Shown: positions 8,355 to 17,710, counted from the stretch's first letter. The stretch: DNA of 64,000 nt from Mediterraneibacter agrestimuris (GCF_943193195.1 NZ_CALPDG010000011.1:1-64000), one strand, 5' to 3'. Notes: generated by a model not told the origin, from the sequence alone. Numbers and translations are program-made.

Positions 8355-9164
8355 TTATATTTTCAAGAATTCCGGTTTCCGGTTCCTGAACTGGGTATAG
8401 TAAGTAAAACCACATAGTTTCAATACTTCCTCAGCTCTTTTGAAATCATATGCCACATGTTCCGGCTTATGTGCATCAGAACCAACCGTAATGATCTCGC
8501 CGCCCAGCTCCCTATATCTCCGAAGCACATCCGGATGCGGATGGCAAAAATCCAGTCCATATTTCCATCCCGACGTGTTCAGTTCAATTCCCCTGCCGGA
8601 AGCAATGACCTTTTTCAAAACTTCATCCAGTATATCACAAAATCTTTCATAAGAATAGGCTTCTTCCTGCCGCCTTCCATATCGCACAATATAGTCAATA
8701 TGTCCAAGCACATCAAAATCTTCAATCTGATCTAAATTGCTGAGTGTCTCGTCAAACGCTTTCTGGTACATCTGTCTGTCTGTGTATTTGTCCCACCAGT
8801 CTTTATAATAAGGATCATCCTTTCCTATCACGTGAACAGAACCTATAACAAAATCATAAGGATACTGATTGACCAGTTCTTTATAAAAACTTCCCAGATG
8901 GGGCTGCATTCCAATTTCAATTCCGATTCGCACGTCCAGCTTTTTGGCGTATTCTTTTTTAACCGTTTCTAATCCCCTGACATATGCTTCACTGTCAAAC
9001 TGAAACAGCACTTCCTCATATTTCTCAGGGTAATCTGCATCCCAGTGGTCTGTGATACAAACCGTTTTCATTCCTTTCTCTATGGCAGAATTCAGAACAG
9101 CATGTACATCTGCTTCACTGTCTGCTGAAAATGCCGTGTGTATATGAAAGTCTCCTGAAATCAC
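8355..9164 (-). CDS. PHP-domain phosphoesterase, histidinol-phosphatase (HisK) type
   Basis: Metal-dependent phosphatase of the PHP family; HisK-type members dephosphorylate histidinol phosphate. The 269 residues contain DFHIHTAFSAD at the N-terminus, ITDHWD, GIEIG, IGSVH, LGHIDY and GSDAHKPEH, the ordered metal ligands of the family. The start is GTG at 9164, overlapping the mnmA stop by four bases (GTGA), with GGAGGTG upstream, so the two are translationally coupled. No histidine biosynthesis gene is nearby, and its place at the end of an iron-sulfur/tRNA thiolation operon suggests another phosphoester substrate. Confidence 0.75.
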   Translation of the reverse strand: MISGDFHIHTAFSADSEADVHAVLNSAIEKGMKTVCITDHWDADYPEKYEEVLFQFDSEAYVRGLETVKKEYAKKLDVRIGIEIGMQPHLGSFYKELVNQYPYDFVIGSVHVIGKDDPYYKDWWDKYTDRQMYQKAFDETLSNLDQIEDFDVLGHIDYIVRYGRRQEEAYSYERFCDILDEVLKKVIASGRGIELNTSGWKYGLDFCHPHPDVLRRYRELGGEIITVGSDAHKPEHVAYDFKRAEEVLKLCGFTYYTQFRNRKPEFLKI

Positions 9165-10231
9165 AGTATTGTTCCACCTCCCAGCACATAGTCATCCTTG
9201 TAAAACACGACTGCCTGTCCCGGAGTCACAGCCCTCTGCGGTTCATCAAACATACAAACCAGCTCATCCTCACCTGTCTTTTCGATCGTACCCCAGACAC
9301 CCTTATGATTATATCGTATTTTTACAAAAACATGCATGGATTCCGTTAAATCCTCTACTGCCATGAAATTCAGCTGATTCGCTCTCAGAGATTCTGCCAT
9401 AGATTCTGCATGGGTTCCGATAACCACCTCATTGGTTTCGGGACGGATTGCCAGCACAAAAGCAGGATACCCCAATGCCAGCCCAAGACCTTTTCTCTGT
9501 CCTACGGTATAATGTATAATACCTTTGTGCTGTCCCAAGACCTTTCCCTCTAGTGTTACGAAGTTGCCTTCCGGCATTTTTTCTCCGGTTTTTATTTCTA
9601 TATAAGAAGCATAATCTCCATCAGGTACAAAACAAATATCCTGACTGTCCGGCTTGGATGCCACTCGAAGCCCGATTTTCTCTGCGATCGCGCGAATTTC
9701 ATTCTTAGAATAAGCCCCCGCCGGCATCAGCGTCCGCTTTAACTGCTCCTGTGTCAGATTATACAAAGCATATGTCTGATCCTTATCGAGTGTGGCAGAA
9801 CGCTGAAGTGTATACCGTCCGTTCGGAAGCTGAACCACTCTTGCATAATGCCCTGTCGCAATATAATCCGCACCGATCGCAAGACTTCTCTGCAGAAGAG
9901 ATTCCCATTTTACATACCTGTTACATGCGATACACGGATTTGGTGTTCTGCCCTCAAGATATTCCTCTATAAAATAATCGATGACATTTTTCTTAAAAGA
10001 CTCTTTGAAATTCATCACATAATAAGGGATGTCAAGAGCTGCCGCAACACGTCTTGCATCATCTACAGCGCTTAATCCGCAGCAGCCTCCGTTTTCTTCC
10101 TGTACTGCCTGTTCCTCGTCCTGCCAGATCTGCATTGTAACACCGATCACATCATACCCCTGCTCCTTTAACAGATATGCCGCTACAGAAGAATCCACAC
10201 CTCCGGACATTCCAACCACTACTTTACTCAT
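9161..10231 (-). CDS. mnmA: tRNA-specific 2-thiouridylase
   Basis: Thiolates U34 of Lys, Glu and Gln tRNAs using sulfur from the IscS cysteine desulfurase. The 356 residues carry the PP-loop MSGGVDSS at residues 8-15 for ATP, the nucleophile Cys103 (PCIACN), the persulfide cysteine Cys200 (DSQDICFVPDG) and the C-terminal TVGQRKGLG barrel. The start codon at 10231 shares one base with the iscU stop region, so it is coupled to iscU. Placement directly after iscS and iscU fits its sulfur supply. Confidence 0.95.
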   Translation of the reverse strand: MSKVVVGMSGGVDSSVAAYLLKEQGYDVIGVTMQIWQDEEQAVQEENGGCCGLSAVDDARRVAAALDIPYYVMNFKESFKKNVIDYFIEEYLEGRTPNPCIACNRYVKWESLLQRSLAIGADYIATGHYARVVQLPNGRYTLQRSATLDKDQTYALYNLTQEQLKRTLMPAGAYSKNEIRAIAEKIGLRVASKPDSQDICFVPDGDYASYIEIKTGEKMPEGNFVTLEGKVLGQHKGIIHYTVGQRKGLGLALGYPAFVLAIRPETNEVVIGTHAESMAESLRANQLNFMAVEDLTESMHVFVKIRYNHKGVWGTIEKTGEDELVCMFDEPQRAVTPGQAVVFYKDDYVLGGGTIL

Positions 10232-10674
10232 TAATATTCCTCTTCTTCCTCTTCCTCATCCTCGTGGATATCAGATTTTGGTTTCTCCAGTCCCTCAATC
10301 TTGATGTCGTGTTTCTCTGCATAATCCCAAAGTGCAGCATGAATTGCTTCTTCTGCAAGCAACGAACAGTGTACCTTTACCGGTGGAAGTCCATCCAGCG
10401 CTTCCATAACTGCCTTGTTTGTCACCTGTAACGCTTCATAGATTGTCTTTCCCTTTACCAGCTCTGTTGCCATACTGCTTGTCGCAACAGCGGCTCCGCA
10501 GCCAAACGTTTTGAACTTCACATCACGGATCACTTTATTTTCATCAATATCCAGATAAATACGCATGATGTCTCCGCACTTCGCATTACCCACAGTTCCT
10601 ACACCACTGGCATTTTCAATCTCTCCTACATTTCTTGGATTTTGAAAATGATCCATCACTTTTTCTGTATACAT
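10231..10674 (-). CDS. iscU: Iron-sulfur cluster scaffold, IscU/NifU N-terminal type
   Basis: Scaffold on which IscS sulfur and iron are assembled into clusters. The three ligand cysteines are Cys33 (AKCGD), Cys59 (FGCGAA) and Cys103 (VHCSLL), with Asp35 also conserved. The core ends near residue 128. After it comes an unusual acidic tail, DEEEEEEEY. The ribosome site TAGGAGGTAACAGG is strong. A gap of 119 bases separates it from iscS and holds only weak inverted repeats. The protein belongs to the NifU-like group that works with a NifS-like desulfurase. Confidence 0.92.
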   Translation of the reverse strand: MYTEKVMDHFQNPRNVGEIENASGVGTVGNAKCGDIMRIYLDIDENKVIRDVKFKTFGCGAAVATSSMATELVKGKTIYEALQVTNKAVMEALDGLPPVKVHCSLLAEEAIHAALWDYAEKHDIKIEGLEKPKSDIHEDEEEEEEEY

Positions 10675-10793
10675 AACCTGTTACCTCCTAAATTTCCCTC
10701 TGTTTCTCTTTTCTATTTCACGTCTTAAGTTCTATTGCAGAAGATATTACTGTTCACAGCCTACTGTTGTGCACAGCAACCTGAAGATATTTC

Positions 10794-11978
10794 TTATTTA
10801 CTCTGCTTCTTCACAAAATCCTCGTACAACGGAGACATATTTCTTAAATTCTGCACTATTTCTTTCAGAGATTCTGCTACATAGTCCAAATCTTCCTTCG
10901 TAGTCTCGTCACTGAGAGTCAGCCTAAGTGAACCATGTGCAATCTCATGAGGCAGTCCGATCGCCAGAAGCACATGAGACGGATCCAATGAACCAGATGT
11001 ACAGGCAGAGCCGCTGGAAGCACAGATTCCTTTCATATCCAGCATAATGAGCAGAGATTCTCCCTCGATAAACTGAAAACTAAAGTTTATATTGTTCGGC
11101 AGACGATTCGCTCTGTCACCATTTAACCGGCAGTATGGAATCTCTGTTTCTATCCTCTTTATCAGATAATCCCGCAATTCACGTTCTTTTGCAGTACGCT
11201 CCTTCATTGTTGTCACAGCACGCTCTGCCGCTTTTCCAAAGCCAACGATTCCCGGTACATTTTCCGTGCCCGCGCGGCGCTTTCTCTCCTGTGCCCCTCC
11301 ATGGATAAAGGAACGAATCTTCACCCCTTTACGGATATACAAAAAGCCGATTCCCTTCGGTCCGTTCAGCTTATGTCCGCTGGCACTTAACATATCGATA
11401 TGACATGCATCCACATCGATCGGCACCTGTCCAAAAGCCTGCACCGCATCTGTATGGAATAGAATTCCATGCTCTTTGGCAATCGCTCCGATTTCCTGAA
11501 TCGGCTGGATCGTTCCGATTTCGTTATTCGCAAACATAACAGAGATCAGGATCGTATCTTCCCGGATTGCCTCCCGAAGCTGCTCCAGCTTCACCTCTCC
11601 ATTCCCATCCACATCCAAATAAGTAATCTCAAATCCTCGTTTCTCCAGATATTCACAGGTATGCAGAATCGCATGGTGTTCAATCTTGCTTGTAATGATA
11701 TGTTTTCCTTTTGCTCCATAAGCCTCCGCCGTTGCAACCAGCGCCCAATTATCAGACTCACTTCCGCCCGCAGTAAAATAAATTTCATTGGGTGCAGCGC
11801 CTAATGCGCCTGCAATCTTCTCTCTCTGAGCTGTAACCACTTCTTTATTGGCTGCCGCAAATCCATACACACTGGACGGATTACCATAATACTCTGTAAA
11901 ATACGGCATCATCGCCTCTACTACTTCTGGTGCTGTTTTTGTTGTTGCCGCATTATCCAGATATATCAGTCTGTCCAT
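10794..11978 (-). CDS. iscS: Cysteine desulfurase, NifS/IscS type
   Basis: Pyridoxal-phosphate enzyme releasing sulfur from cysteine as a persulfide. The 394 residues show Lys203 (SASGHKLNGPKG) for the cofactor Schiff base, the HTDAVQ block, and the persulfide-forming Cys326 in SSGSACTSGSLDPSHVL. The short loop around that cysteine is of the NifS/IscS class. AGGAGGAAGAGAA precedes ATG at 11978. It follows iscR by 27 bases and leads into iscU, mnmA and the PHP gene, so it can feed both cluster assembly and tRNA thiolation. Confidence 0.95.
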   Translation of the reverse strand: MDRLIYLDNAATTKTAPEVVEAMMPYFTEYYGNPSSVYGFAAANKEVVTAQREKIAGALGAAPNEIYFTAGGSESDNWALVATAEAYGAKGKHIITSKIEHHAILHTCEYLEKRGFEITYLDVDGNGEVKLEQLREAIREDTILISVMFANNEIGTIQPIQEIGAIAKEHGILFHTDAVQAFGQVPIDVDACHIDMLSASGHKLNGPKGIGFLYIRKGVKIRSFIHGGAQERKRRAGTENVPGIVGFGKAAERAVTTMKERTAKERELRDYLIKRIETEIPYCRLNGDRANRLPNNINFSFQFIEGESLLIMLDMKGICASSGSACTSGSLDPSHVLLAIGLPHEIAHGSLRLTLSDETTKEDLDYVAESLKEIVQNLRNMSPLYEDFVKKQSK

Positions 11979-12005
11979 TTCTCTTCCTCCTGTCTCTTCT
12001 ATATC

Positions 12006-12458
12006 TTAATTTCCACATGTAATCTTGTCAGATGTACCACACAGCTTTTTGCTTTCCGCAACGAGCTGATCCAGTTTTATCTCATCTACCGTCTGGTTGA
12101 TACTGTCATTGATCCGCTTCCAGACATATTTGGTTACACAACTGTCCGCAGACTTACACCCATCTTCTGGCAGAAGCCCCGGACAATCTACTGGTTCCAG
12201 GTTCCCTTCCAAAGCCCGCAGAACATCCCCTACGGAAATATCTTCCAGTTTCTTTGCCAGCATATAGCCGCCCCCTGCGCCACGGGTACTTTTAACAAGA
12301 CCACTCTTTTTCAAAAGTCCCATCAGCTGCTCTAAATATCGTTCCGAAATTCCCTGCCTGTCCGATATACTTGTGATGGAGACAGGCTCTTTTGTACTGT
12401 ATTTTGCCAGATCGATCACAGCACGCAGTCCGTATCTTCCCTTTGTAGATAATTTCAA
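12006..12458 (-). CDS. iscR: Rrf2-family iron-sulfur regulator
   Basis: Winged-helix repressor that senses iron-sulfur status. The 150 residues start MKLSTKGRYGLRAVIDLA, continue with the wing SGLVKSTRGAGGGYMLAK and carry the three cluster cysteines Cys92, Cys101 and Cys107. It is first in an operon with iscS, iscU and mnmA, as in clostridial iron-sulfur operons. A 24-bp inverted repeat lies just inside the transcript start upstream, a likely autoregulatory site. Extra cysteines near the C-terminus (140, 148) are not part of the standard motif. Confidence 0.93.
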   Translation of the reverse strand: MKLSTKGRYGLRAVIDLAKYSTKEPVSITSISDRQGISERYLEQLMGLLKKSGLVKSTRGAGGGYMLAKKLEDISVGDVLRALEGNLEPVDCPGLLPEDGCKSADSCVTKYVWKRINDSINQTVDEIKLDQLVAESKKLCGTSDKITCGN

Positions 12459-12487
12459 ATTCTCACCTTCTTTATTCCTAGAATTTT

Positions 12488-12511
12488 AATCCCTATTATT
12501 TTACTGGGATT
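12488..12511. promoter_or_regulatory. Likely IscR/Rrf2 operator
   Basis: AATCCC (12488-12493) and GGGATT (12506-12511) form an inverted repeat around a 12-base AT-rich centre. It lies between the iscR promoter and the gene, roughly +6 to +29 of the transcript. Position and the AT-centred symmetry suit Rrf2 autoregulation. Confidence 0.5.
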
Positions 12512-12523
12512 TATTCCTTCTGT

Positions 12524-12552
12524 AGGATATCACCCTTCCTCTGTTCTGTCAA
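12524..12552 (-). promoter_or_regulatory. Promoter of the iscR operon
   Basis: On the minus strand TTGACA (12547-12552) and TATCCT (12524-12529) are spaced by 17 bases. The start would fall near 12517, just before the inverted repeat. Confidence 0.65.
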
Positions 12553-12603
12553 GGCACAAAATGGAATATGATGTAAAAACCATGTTATATCAGGAGATTT
12601 CAC

Positions 12604-13923
12604 GTGTCTGGAAAACAAAACATCATCCGTGGTACTATTATATTAACTTTGACAGGGTTCCTAAGCCGTTTCATGGGTTTCTTCTACCGTATTTTCCTAA
12701 GCCGTACATTCGGAGCCGAAGGAGTGGGATTGTATCAGCTCATTTTCCCTGTTTATGCACTCTGCTTTTCACTGACCACCGCCGGGATTGAAACTGCAAT
12801 TTCCCGCACAGTTGCCTGTAAGATGTCTCTCGGAAAACGAACCGAAGCCCGGCAGATTCTTCGCGCCGGACTTCTGATTGCTTTTACACTTTCCTGTATA
12901 TGCACTATTTTACTGCAGCACTATGGGAAATTTATTGCCACCCAATTCTTAGGTGACGAGCGTTGTATCCCATTACTGACAATCCTTTCCTATACCATGC
13001 CTTTTTCTGCCATCCACAGTTGTATCTGCGGTTACAGCTATGGATTAAAACAAACAAAAATCCCGGCACTGTCCCAGCTTGCTGAGCAGACTGTGCGCAT
13101 TCTGGCCGTTTACTTATTGTACCAGCTTCTTATAAAACAAGGACGGACTGTATCCATTTCTATTGCAGTATGCGGACTTGTCATCGGAGAAATGGCTTCT
13201 GCACTTTACACATGTCTTGCCTTATCAAAAGAAACCAGAAAATTCGGACGCCTGTCACTGAGTTATCAGGCATTCTGGAAATCTTCCCGTGAACTGCTTG
13301 TCCTTTCGGTTCCGCTGACTGCCAACCGGATCCTGATTAATTTCCTACAAAGTGTGGAAGCGATCTCTATCCCCGGAAAGTTACAGCTATACCGGCTCAG
13401 TGCATCAGAAGCATTGAGTGTTTACGGAGTCTTAAACGGAATGGCGCTGCCTTGTATCCTCTTTCCTTCTGCCATCACAAGCTCTGTTGCAATTATGCTC
13501 ATGCCGACTGTAGCAGAAATTCAAGCAGCTGAAAACAAAAGGAAATTATGGATCATCATCCGCAAATCTACAGGCGCCTGCTTCTTATTGGGCATGTTCT
13601 GTTGTCTATTTTTCCTGCTGACTGGCAGTTTCATCGGCATAACATTATTTGGCAGTAAAACTGCCGGACAATTTATTGTTACACTGGCATGGATCTGTCC
13701 GTTTTTGTATACAAACAGCGCCCTGATCAGCATCATCAACGGATTAGGGAAAACAGGCTCCACTTTCCTGATCAATACCTTGGGTCTGGTGATTCGTATC
13801 GGAGGGGTTTTCTTTGCCATCCCCAGATTCGGAATCCAGGGATACTTGTGGGGACTGCTTGCGAGTCAGCTGGCGGTGAGCCTTTTGGCAATAAAAAACA
13901 TCTTTCATATTCTAAAAAAATAA
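12604..13923 (+). CDS. SpoVB-like polysaccharide/lipid flippase (MOP superfamily)
   Basis: Integral membrane transporter of the MATE/MOP fold, of the group that includes SpoVB and moves lipid-linked precursors for envelope or spore cortex synthesis. The 439 residues have about 12 hydrophobic spans, beginning GTIILTLTGFLSRFMGFFYR and FGAEGVGLYQLIFPVY, both typical of SpoVB. The start is GTG at 12604 with AGGAG upstream. It is divergent from iscR and alone on the plus strand here. Its stop codon overlaps the first base pairs of a large palindrome. True SpoVB is around 500 residues, so this is a shorter relative. Confidence 0.75.
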   Translation: MSGKQNIIRGTIILTLTGFLSRFMGFFYRIFLSRTFGAEGVGLYQLIFPVYALCFSLTTAGIETAISRTVACKMSLGKRTEARQILRAGLLIAFTLSCICTILLQHYGKFIATQFLGDERCIPLLTILSYTMPFSAIHSCICGYSYGLKQTKIPALSQLAEQTVRILAVYLLYQLLIKQGRTVSISIAVCGLVIGEMASALYTCLALSKETRKFGRLSLSYQAFWKSSRELLVLSVPLTANRILINFLQSVEAISIPGKLQLYRLSASEALSVYGVLNGMALPCILFPSAITSSVAIMLMPTVAEIQAAENKRKLWIIIRKSTGACFLLGMFCCLFFLLTGSFIGITLFGSKTAGQFIVTLAWICPFLYTNSALISIINGLGKTGSTFLINTLGLVIRIGGVFFAIPRFGIQGYLWGLLASQLAVSLLAIKNIFHILKK

Positions 13924-14044
13924 AGCCGCAAAACAGGTTGCATAGCACCTTTCATTTCCTGTTCGGGCTGAGTGCTCACCTACTGTTACTCAGCCCGCGT
14001 AACGGAAACCTTTCGTTGCTATTATAAACCTGTTTTGCGGCTTT
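13922..14044. terminator. Large two-tier palindrome, bidirectional terminator between convergent genes
   Basis: AAAGCCGCAAAACAGGTT (13922-13939) is a perfect 18-bp inverted match to 14027-14044. Inside it CGGGCTGAGT (13964-13973) pairs with ACTCAGCCCG (13988-13997). The right arm ends in CTTT followed by AATCC, and the left arm begins inside the TAA of the flippase gene. The arms are A- or T-rich at both outer ends, so it could stop transcription both ways. The 123-bp length is more than a simple terminator needs. Confidence 0.6.
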
Positions 14045-14067
14045 AATCCATTAAAGAGCTCCATCTC

Positions 14068-14622
14068 TCAAAGGGTTTTTAGAAAAACTTGTAAAAATAA
14101 CGGATTTATGTACGCTTCCAGAACAATTCCCATAGTCATCATCAGTACGACAAAGACTGTCTTCTGACGGTTCCAGGTACTTATAGATACAGTCATAGCA
14201 TACCAGAGAAGTACCACATATGCGGGTATATATAAGATAAATTGAGGCATCACACCCACAATACAGAGAATAATTCCCTTCACTCCCATGCTAAATGCCG
14301 CCATTGTAAGAAGCATTCCGCCCAAAAAGCCCGTCCACACAAGAAATATTCCTGCTGCTATCCTTCTTGCCCTTGTAAATATAAGTCCAGTCATCACCAA
14401 AAACGGAAACAGCCTGGTTCCCGCCAGATATACGATGTATTCAGGCGCCGTCACTTCTGCCAAAGCATACTGCTTCAAAAAATACTCACTGAATATCCCC
14501 GATTCTGCCAGATATTGTCCGGCGATCAGATTCACATACAGAATCCCCAGCAGAAATCCCGGCATAAAAAATGCAAACATCCGCTTTTTAGTTTGAAGTG
14601 TCTTCACAGCTTTTCCTCCCAA
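14068..14622 (-). CDS. spoIIM: SpoIIM-like stage II sporulation membrane protein
   Basis: A 184-residue polytopic membrane protein with about five hydrophobic spans (FFMPGFLLGILYVNLIAG, LFPFLVMTGLIF, GIFLVWTGFLGGMLLTMAAF, GIILCIVGVMPQFILYIPAYVVLLWY, VFVVLMMTMGIVLEAYINP). The G-x3-G-rich third span, the MPQFILYIPAY motif and the EAYINP ending suit SpoIIM, which with SpoIID and SpoIIP remodels septal peptidoglycan during engulfment. It follows nudF, and spoIIM lies near nudF in Bacillus as I remember it. Sequence similarity in this family is low, so the name rests partly on context. Confidence 0.65.
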   Translation of the reverse strand: MGGKAVKTLQTKKRMFAFFMPGFLLGILYVNLIAGQYLAESGIFSEYFLKQYALAEVTAPEYIVYLAGTRLFPFLVMTGLIFTRARRIAAGIFLVWTGFLGGMLLTMAAFSMGVKGIILCIVGVMPQFILYIPAYVVLLWYAMTVSISTWNRQKTVFVVLMMTMGIVLEAYINPLFLQVFLKTL

Positions 14623-14715
14623 TGCTCAGATACTTCAATATATGCCTCAAATCCTATATTTATTCACAGGATGCACTGCTCAGCGCAGCCTCAACTCCCG
14701 GACTGTCATTTCCTT

Positions 14716-15255
14716 CTATTTCTGATATTTGACTGCATACGCCATTAATGCAGAAACTGTCTTAGAATCTTCGATTTCTCCTGTCAAAATCTTTTCTTTT
14801 AACTCATCCAATGTGTACGCTTTCAATTCAATAAATTCATCTTCGTCTAGATGCTGGCTGGATGGAATCAAATTCCGTGCGACAAACACCTCGATTCGCT
14901 CATTACAAAAAGCCACAGTTGTCCGAAGTGTGATCAGCCACTCCAGATTGTCACAGCGAAATCCTGTCTCTTCCTCCAGTTCTCTTCCCGCACATTTAAT
15001 TCCCGGCTCATCTTCTGCATCTAAAGCTCCTGCCGGAATCTCCAGTGTATACCGCTCCAGAGCATTTCTGTACTGTCTGACCATCAAAATCCGTCCGTCT
15101 TCCATGACCGGCACAACCGCGGCTGCTCCTTTATGACGGACAAAATCCCAAATTGCAGTATGTGTTCCATTAATCTCCATCGTATCCTGATAGAATTCCA
15201 AAATAGTTCCTTTAAATTTTAACTCTCGTTTAATACGCTTTACTTGTTCACCCAT
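14716..15255 (-). CDS. nudF: Nudix hydrolase, ADP-ribose pyrophosphatase type
   Basis: Hydrolyses ADP-ribose to AMP and ribose 5-phosphate. The 179 residues contain the Nudix box from about residue 76: AGALDAEDEPG then GRELEEETGF, with Glu92, Glu95 and Glu96 as metal ligands. The spacing at the start of the box is one residue longer than the textbook pattern, a common variant. RILMVRQYRNALERYTLEIPAGAL is typical of NudF. It precedes the spoIIM-like gene by 93 bases on the same strand. Confidence 0.88.
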   Translation of the reverse strand: MGEQVKRIKRELKFKGTILEFYQDTMEINGTHTAIWDFVRHKGAAAVVPVMEDGRILMVRQYRNALERYTLEIPAGALDAEDEPGIKCAGRELEEETGFRCDNLEWLITLRTTVAFCNERIEVFVARNLIPSSQHLDEDEFIELKAYTLDELKEKILTGEIEDSKTVSALMAYAVKYQK

Positions 15256-15331
15256 TGCTTTAACTCCTGTTTACTAGTATTTTGTTCTCTATGACATTCT
15301 GCCTGTCGTATACATAGCACACTACCATAAA

Positions 15332-15358
15332 ACCCCTGCCTATTAAATAGGCAGGGGT
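15332..15358 (-). terminator. Rho-independent terminator after rny
   Basis: ACCCCTGCCTATT and AATAGGCAGGGGT are adjacent and complementary, giving a stem of about 11-12 bp with a tiny loop. On the minus strand it runs into GGGGTTTTATGG. It lies 62 bases after the rny stop. Confidence 0.8.
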
Positions 15359-15419
15359 CGTACTTTCTAAACTGGTCTGATTCAAATCGTCCCTTCTTTT
15401 GAGACAATTTCTGATTATA

Positions 15420-16970
15420 CTATTTCGCGTAATCAGTTACCCGTGACTCGCGAATTACATTTACCTTGATCTGACCCGGATATTCCAGCTCAAACTCAAT
15501 CTGCTTGGCAATATCTCTGGCCATAAGTACCATCTCATCATCAGATACCTGTTCTGGAACTACCATTACTCGAATCTCTCTACCTGCCTGAATAGCAAAA
15601 GACTTATCAACCCCCTTAAACTGGTTGCTGATCTCTTCTAATTGTTTCAATCTGTTTGTATATGTCTCGATGGTTTCACGTCTTGCGCCCGGTCTTGCCG
15701 CTGAAATTGTATCAGCCGCCTGTACAACACATGCGATCAATGTCTGTGGCTCCACATCACCGTGATGTGATTCTACAGCATTGATAACTGTTGCAGACTC
15801 TTTGTATTTTCTGCAAAGATCTACTCCGATCTGAATATGGGAACCTTCAACATCATGATCGATGGATTTTCCTATATCATGTAAAAGTCCCGCACGCTTT
15901 GCCATGCGGACATCCAGCCCGATTTCTCCAGCAAGAAGCCCCGAAAGCTGTGCAACCTCTATGGAATGCTTTAATGCGTTCTGTCCATAGCTGGTTCTGA
16001 ACTTCATACGTCCCAGCAGACGGATCAGTTCCGGATGGATGCCCGGCACACCAACTTCCAGTCCTGCGGCCTCCCCTTCTTCCCTGATCATCGAGTCAAC
16101 TTCTTTCTGCGCTTTTTCTACCATTTCTTCAATTCTTGCCGGATGAATACGCCCATCGACAATCAATCGCTCTAAGGCAATTCTTGCCACTTCGCGGCGA
16201 ATCGGATCAAATCCGGAAAGTACAACCGCTTCCGGCGTGTCATCGATAATTAATTCCACACCTGTCAGCGTCTCCAGAGTACGGATATTCCGTCCCTCTC
16301 TTCCGATAATTCTCCCTTTCATCTCATCGTTCGGCAGCTGGACTACAGAAATTGTAGTCTCTGCCACATGGTCAGCAGCGCATCTCTGAATTGCATTGAC
16401 AACATATTCTTTCGCTTTCTTATCAGCGCTTTCCTTTGCCTGTGCTTCCAGTTCTCTGACCATCTTAGCAGTGTCATGCTTTACATCATCTTCAACAGTT
16501 TTCAACAGATATTCTTTTGCTTGTTCGGAGGTAAGTCCTGAGATTCGTTCCAGTTCCTGTAACCTTTGCTTGCTGAGTTCTTCCACTTTCTCTTCGCGTT
16601 TTTTCAGCTGCTCTTCTTTAGCTGTAAACTTGGCTTCACGTTGTTCAATCGCCTCGGACCGCTTATCAACAGATTCTTCCTTGGCAAGTACACGTTTTTC
16701 ATAACGCTGCAATTCAGACCGTCTTTCTTTCGTCTCTTTCTCCAGTTCATTCTTCGTCTTAATAGACTCTTCCTTCACCTCTAAAAGAGCTTCTTTCTTC
16801 GTTGTTTCAGCAGTCTTAACGGCATCATCAATGATTTCTCTTGCTTTGCTTTCTGCATTCCCAATCTTAGATTCTGCATTCTTCTTCAGATTGGATACAG
16901 TCACAAAGTGTACAATAACACCTACTATCAACGCGAGGGCCACAGCAATAATGATTTCCATTATCGGCAC
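15420..16970 (-). CDS. rny: Ribonuclease Y
   Basis: Membrane-anchored endoribonuclease that starts mRNA decay in Firmicutes. The 516 residues contain an N-terminal membrane span ([20 protein letters not shown]), a long coiled coil to about residue 200, a KH domain ([19 protein letters not shown]) and an HD domain ([22 protein letters not shown]). The start is GTG at 16970 with AGGAGGTG upstream. Length and order are exactly those of the family. It stands between recX and nudF as a single unit with its own terminator. Confidence 0.97.
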   Translation of the reverse strand: MPIMEIIIAVALALIVGVIVHFVTVSNLKKNAESKIGNAESKAREIIDDAVKTAETTKKEALLEVKEESIKTKNELEKETKERRSELQRYEKRVLAKEESVDKRSEAIEQREAKFTAKEEQLKKREEKVEELSKQRLQELERISGLTSEQAKEYLLKTVEDDVKHDTAKMVRELEAQAKESADKKAKEYVVNAIQRCAADHVAETTISVVQLPNDEMKGRIIGREGRNIRTLETLTGVELIIDDTPEAVVLSGFDPIRREVARIALERLIVDGRIHPARIEEMVEKAQKEVDSMIREEGEAAGLEVGVPGIHPELIRLLGRMKFRTSYGQNALKHSIEVAQLSGLLAGEIGLDVRMAKRAGLLHDIGKSIDHDVEGSHIQIGVDLCRKYKESATVINAVESHHGDVEPQTLIACVVQAADTISAARPGARRETIETYTNRLKQLEEISNQFKGVDKSFAIQAGREIRVMVVPEQVSDDEMVLMARDIAKQIEFELEYPGQIKVNVIRESRVTDYAK

Positions 16971-17101
16971 AGGAGCACCTCCTTATTTAATTTTCATTGT
17001 ACAAATATAGCTCAATACAACAGTTAAATTTTATACTGTTTTCACAATTCTGTCAAGCATTGCCGTATATCTTTCGTCAGTTTATGTGTAACTATTGTTT
17101 T

Positions 17102-17710
17102 TCATCCTGACATCTCTTCGATTACTTTACGGACCTCTTCATAATGAAATCCTTTTCGTGCCAGATAACCATAAAGTTTATATATCTCTCCCTCATCCGC
17201 CTGAGTAATATCTATACGGCGTTTTACGATCAGCCTGCGTATAGCTTCTGACTCTCCTTCTTTCTCATAACAGACTTCAAAGGCAAGGTCAATCTGTTCC
17301 AAAGACACTCCTTTTTTCAAAAGAGCAGCACAGATTTCCTTCTTGCTTTTACTGCTTTTACGGCTTTCTATATAGCTCTCCGCATATTTATCATCATTCA
17401 AATATCCAAAAGAACGGACATAATCCATTGCCGTCTCTATAATATCCTCTGGATACTGATTCAGCCGCAGTTTTTCTTTAAGTTCCTTTTCCGTCCGCGC
17501 CATATCCGTCAGCAGATGAAGGGCCCGGAGCTTCGCCCGTTTTAACACAACTTCATTATAAATCTTCTCATAGACTTCCCCTGTAATCTCTGCCTCTTCA
17601 GCTATCCCAAAACGTTTAAGTTCGCCTTTGTATAACACAAAGGCGAACTCCTCGTCTATTTCTACTCTGAACTTTGTTTTTGTAACTGATTCTACTTTCG
17701 TTACCTGCAT
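17102..17710 (-). CDS. recX: RecX regulatory protein
   Basis: Inhibitor and modulator of RecA filaments. The protein is 202 residues if read from ATG at 17710 (MQVTKVESV), which has GGGGAAC upstream; a TTG start eight codons earlier is less likely. It has three-helix repeats, including ALHLLTDMARTEKELKEKL, MDYVRSFGYLNDDKYAESYI and GYLARKGFHYEEVRKVIEE, the typical RecX pattern. It follows recA by 44 bases, as in many Firmicutes, so it should be induced with recA in the SOS response. Confidence 0.9.
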   Translation of the reverse strand: MQVTKVESVTKTKFRVEIDEEFAFVLYKGELKRFGIAEEAEITGEVYEKIYNEVVLKRAKLRALHLLTDMARTEKELKEKLRLNQYPEDIIETAMDYVRSFGYLNDDKYAESYIESRKSSKSKKEICAALLKKGVSLEQIDLAFEVCYEKEGESEAIRRLIVKRRIDITQADEGEIYKLYGYLARKGFHYEEVRKVIEEMSG

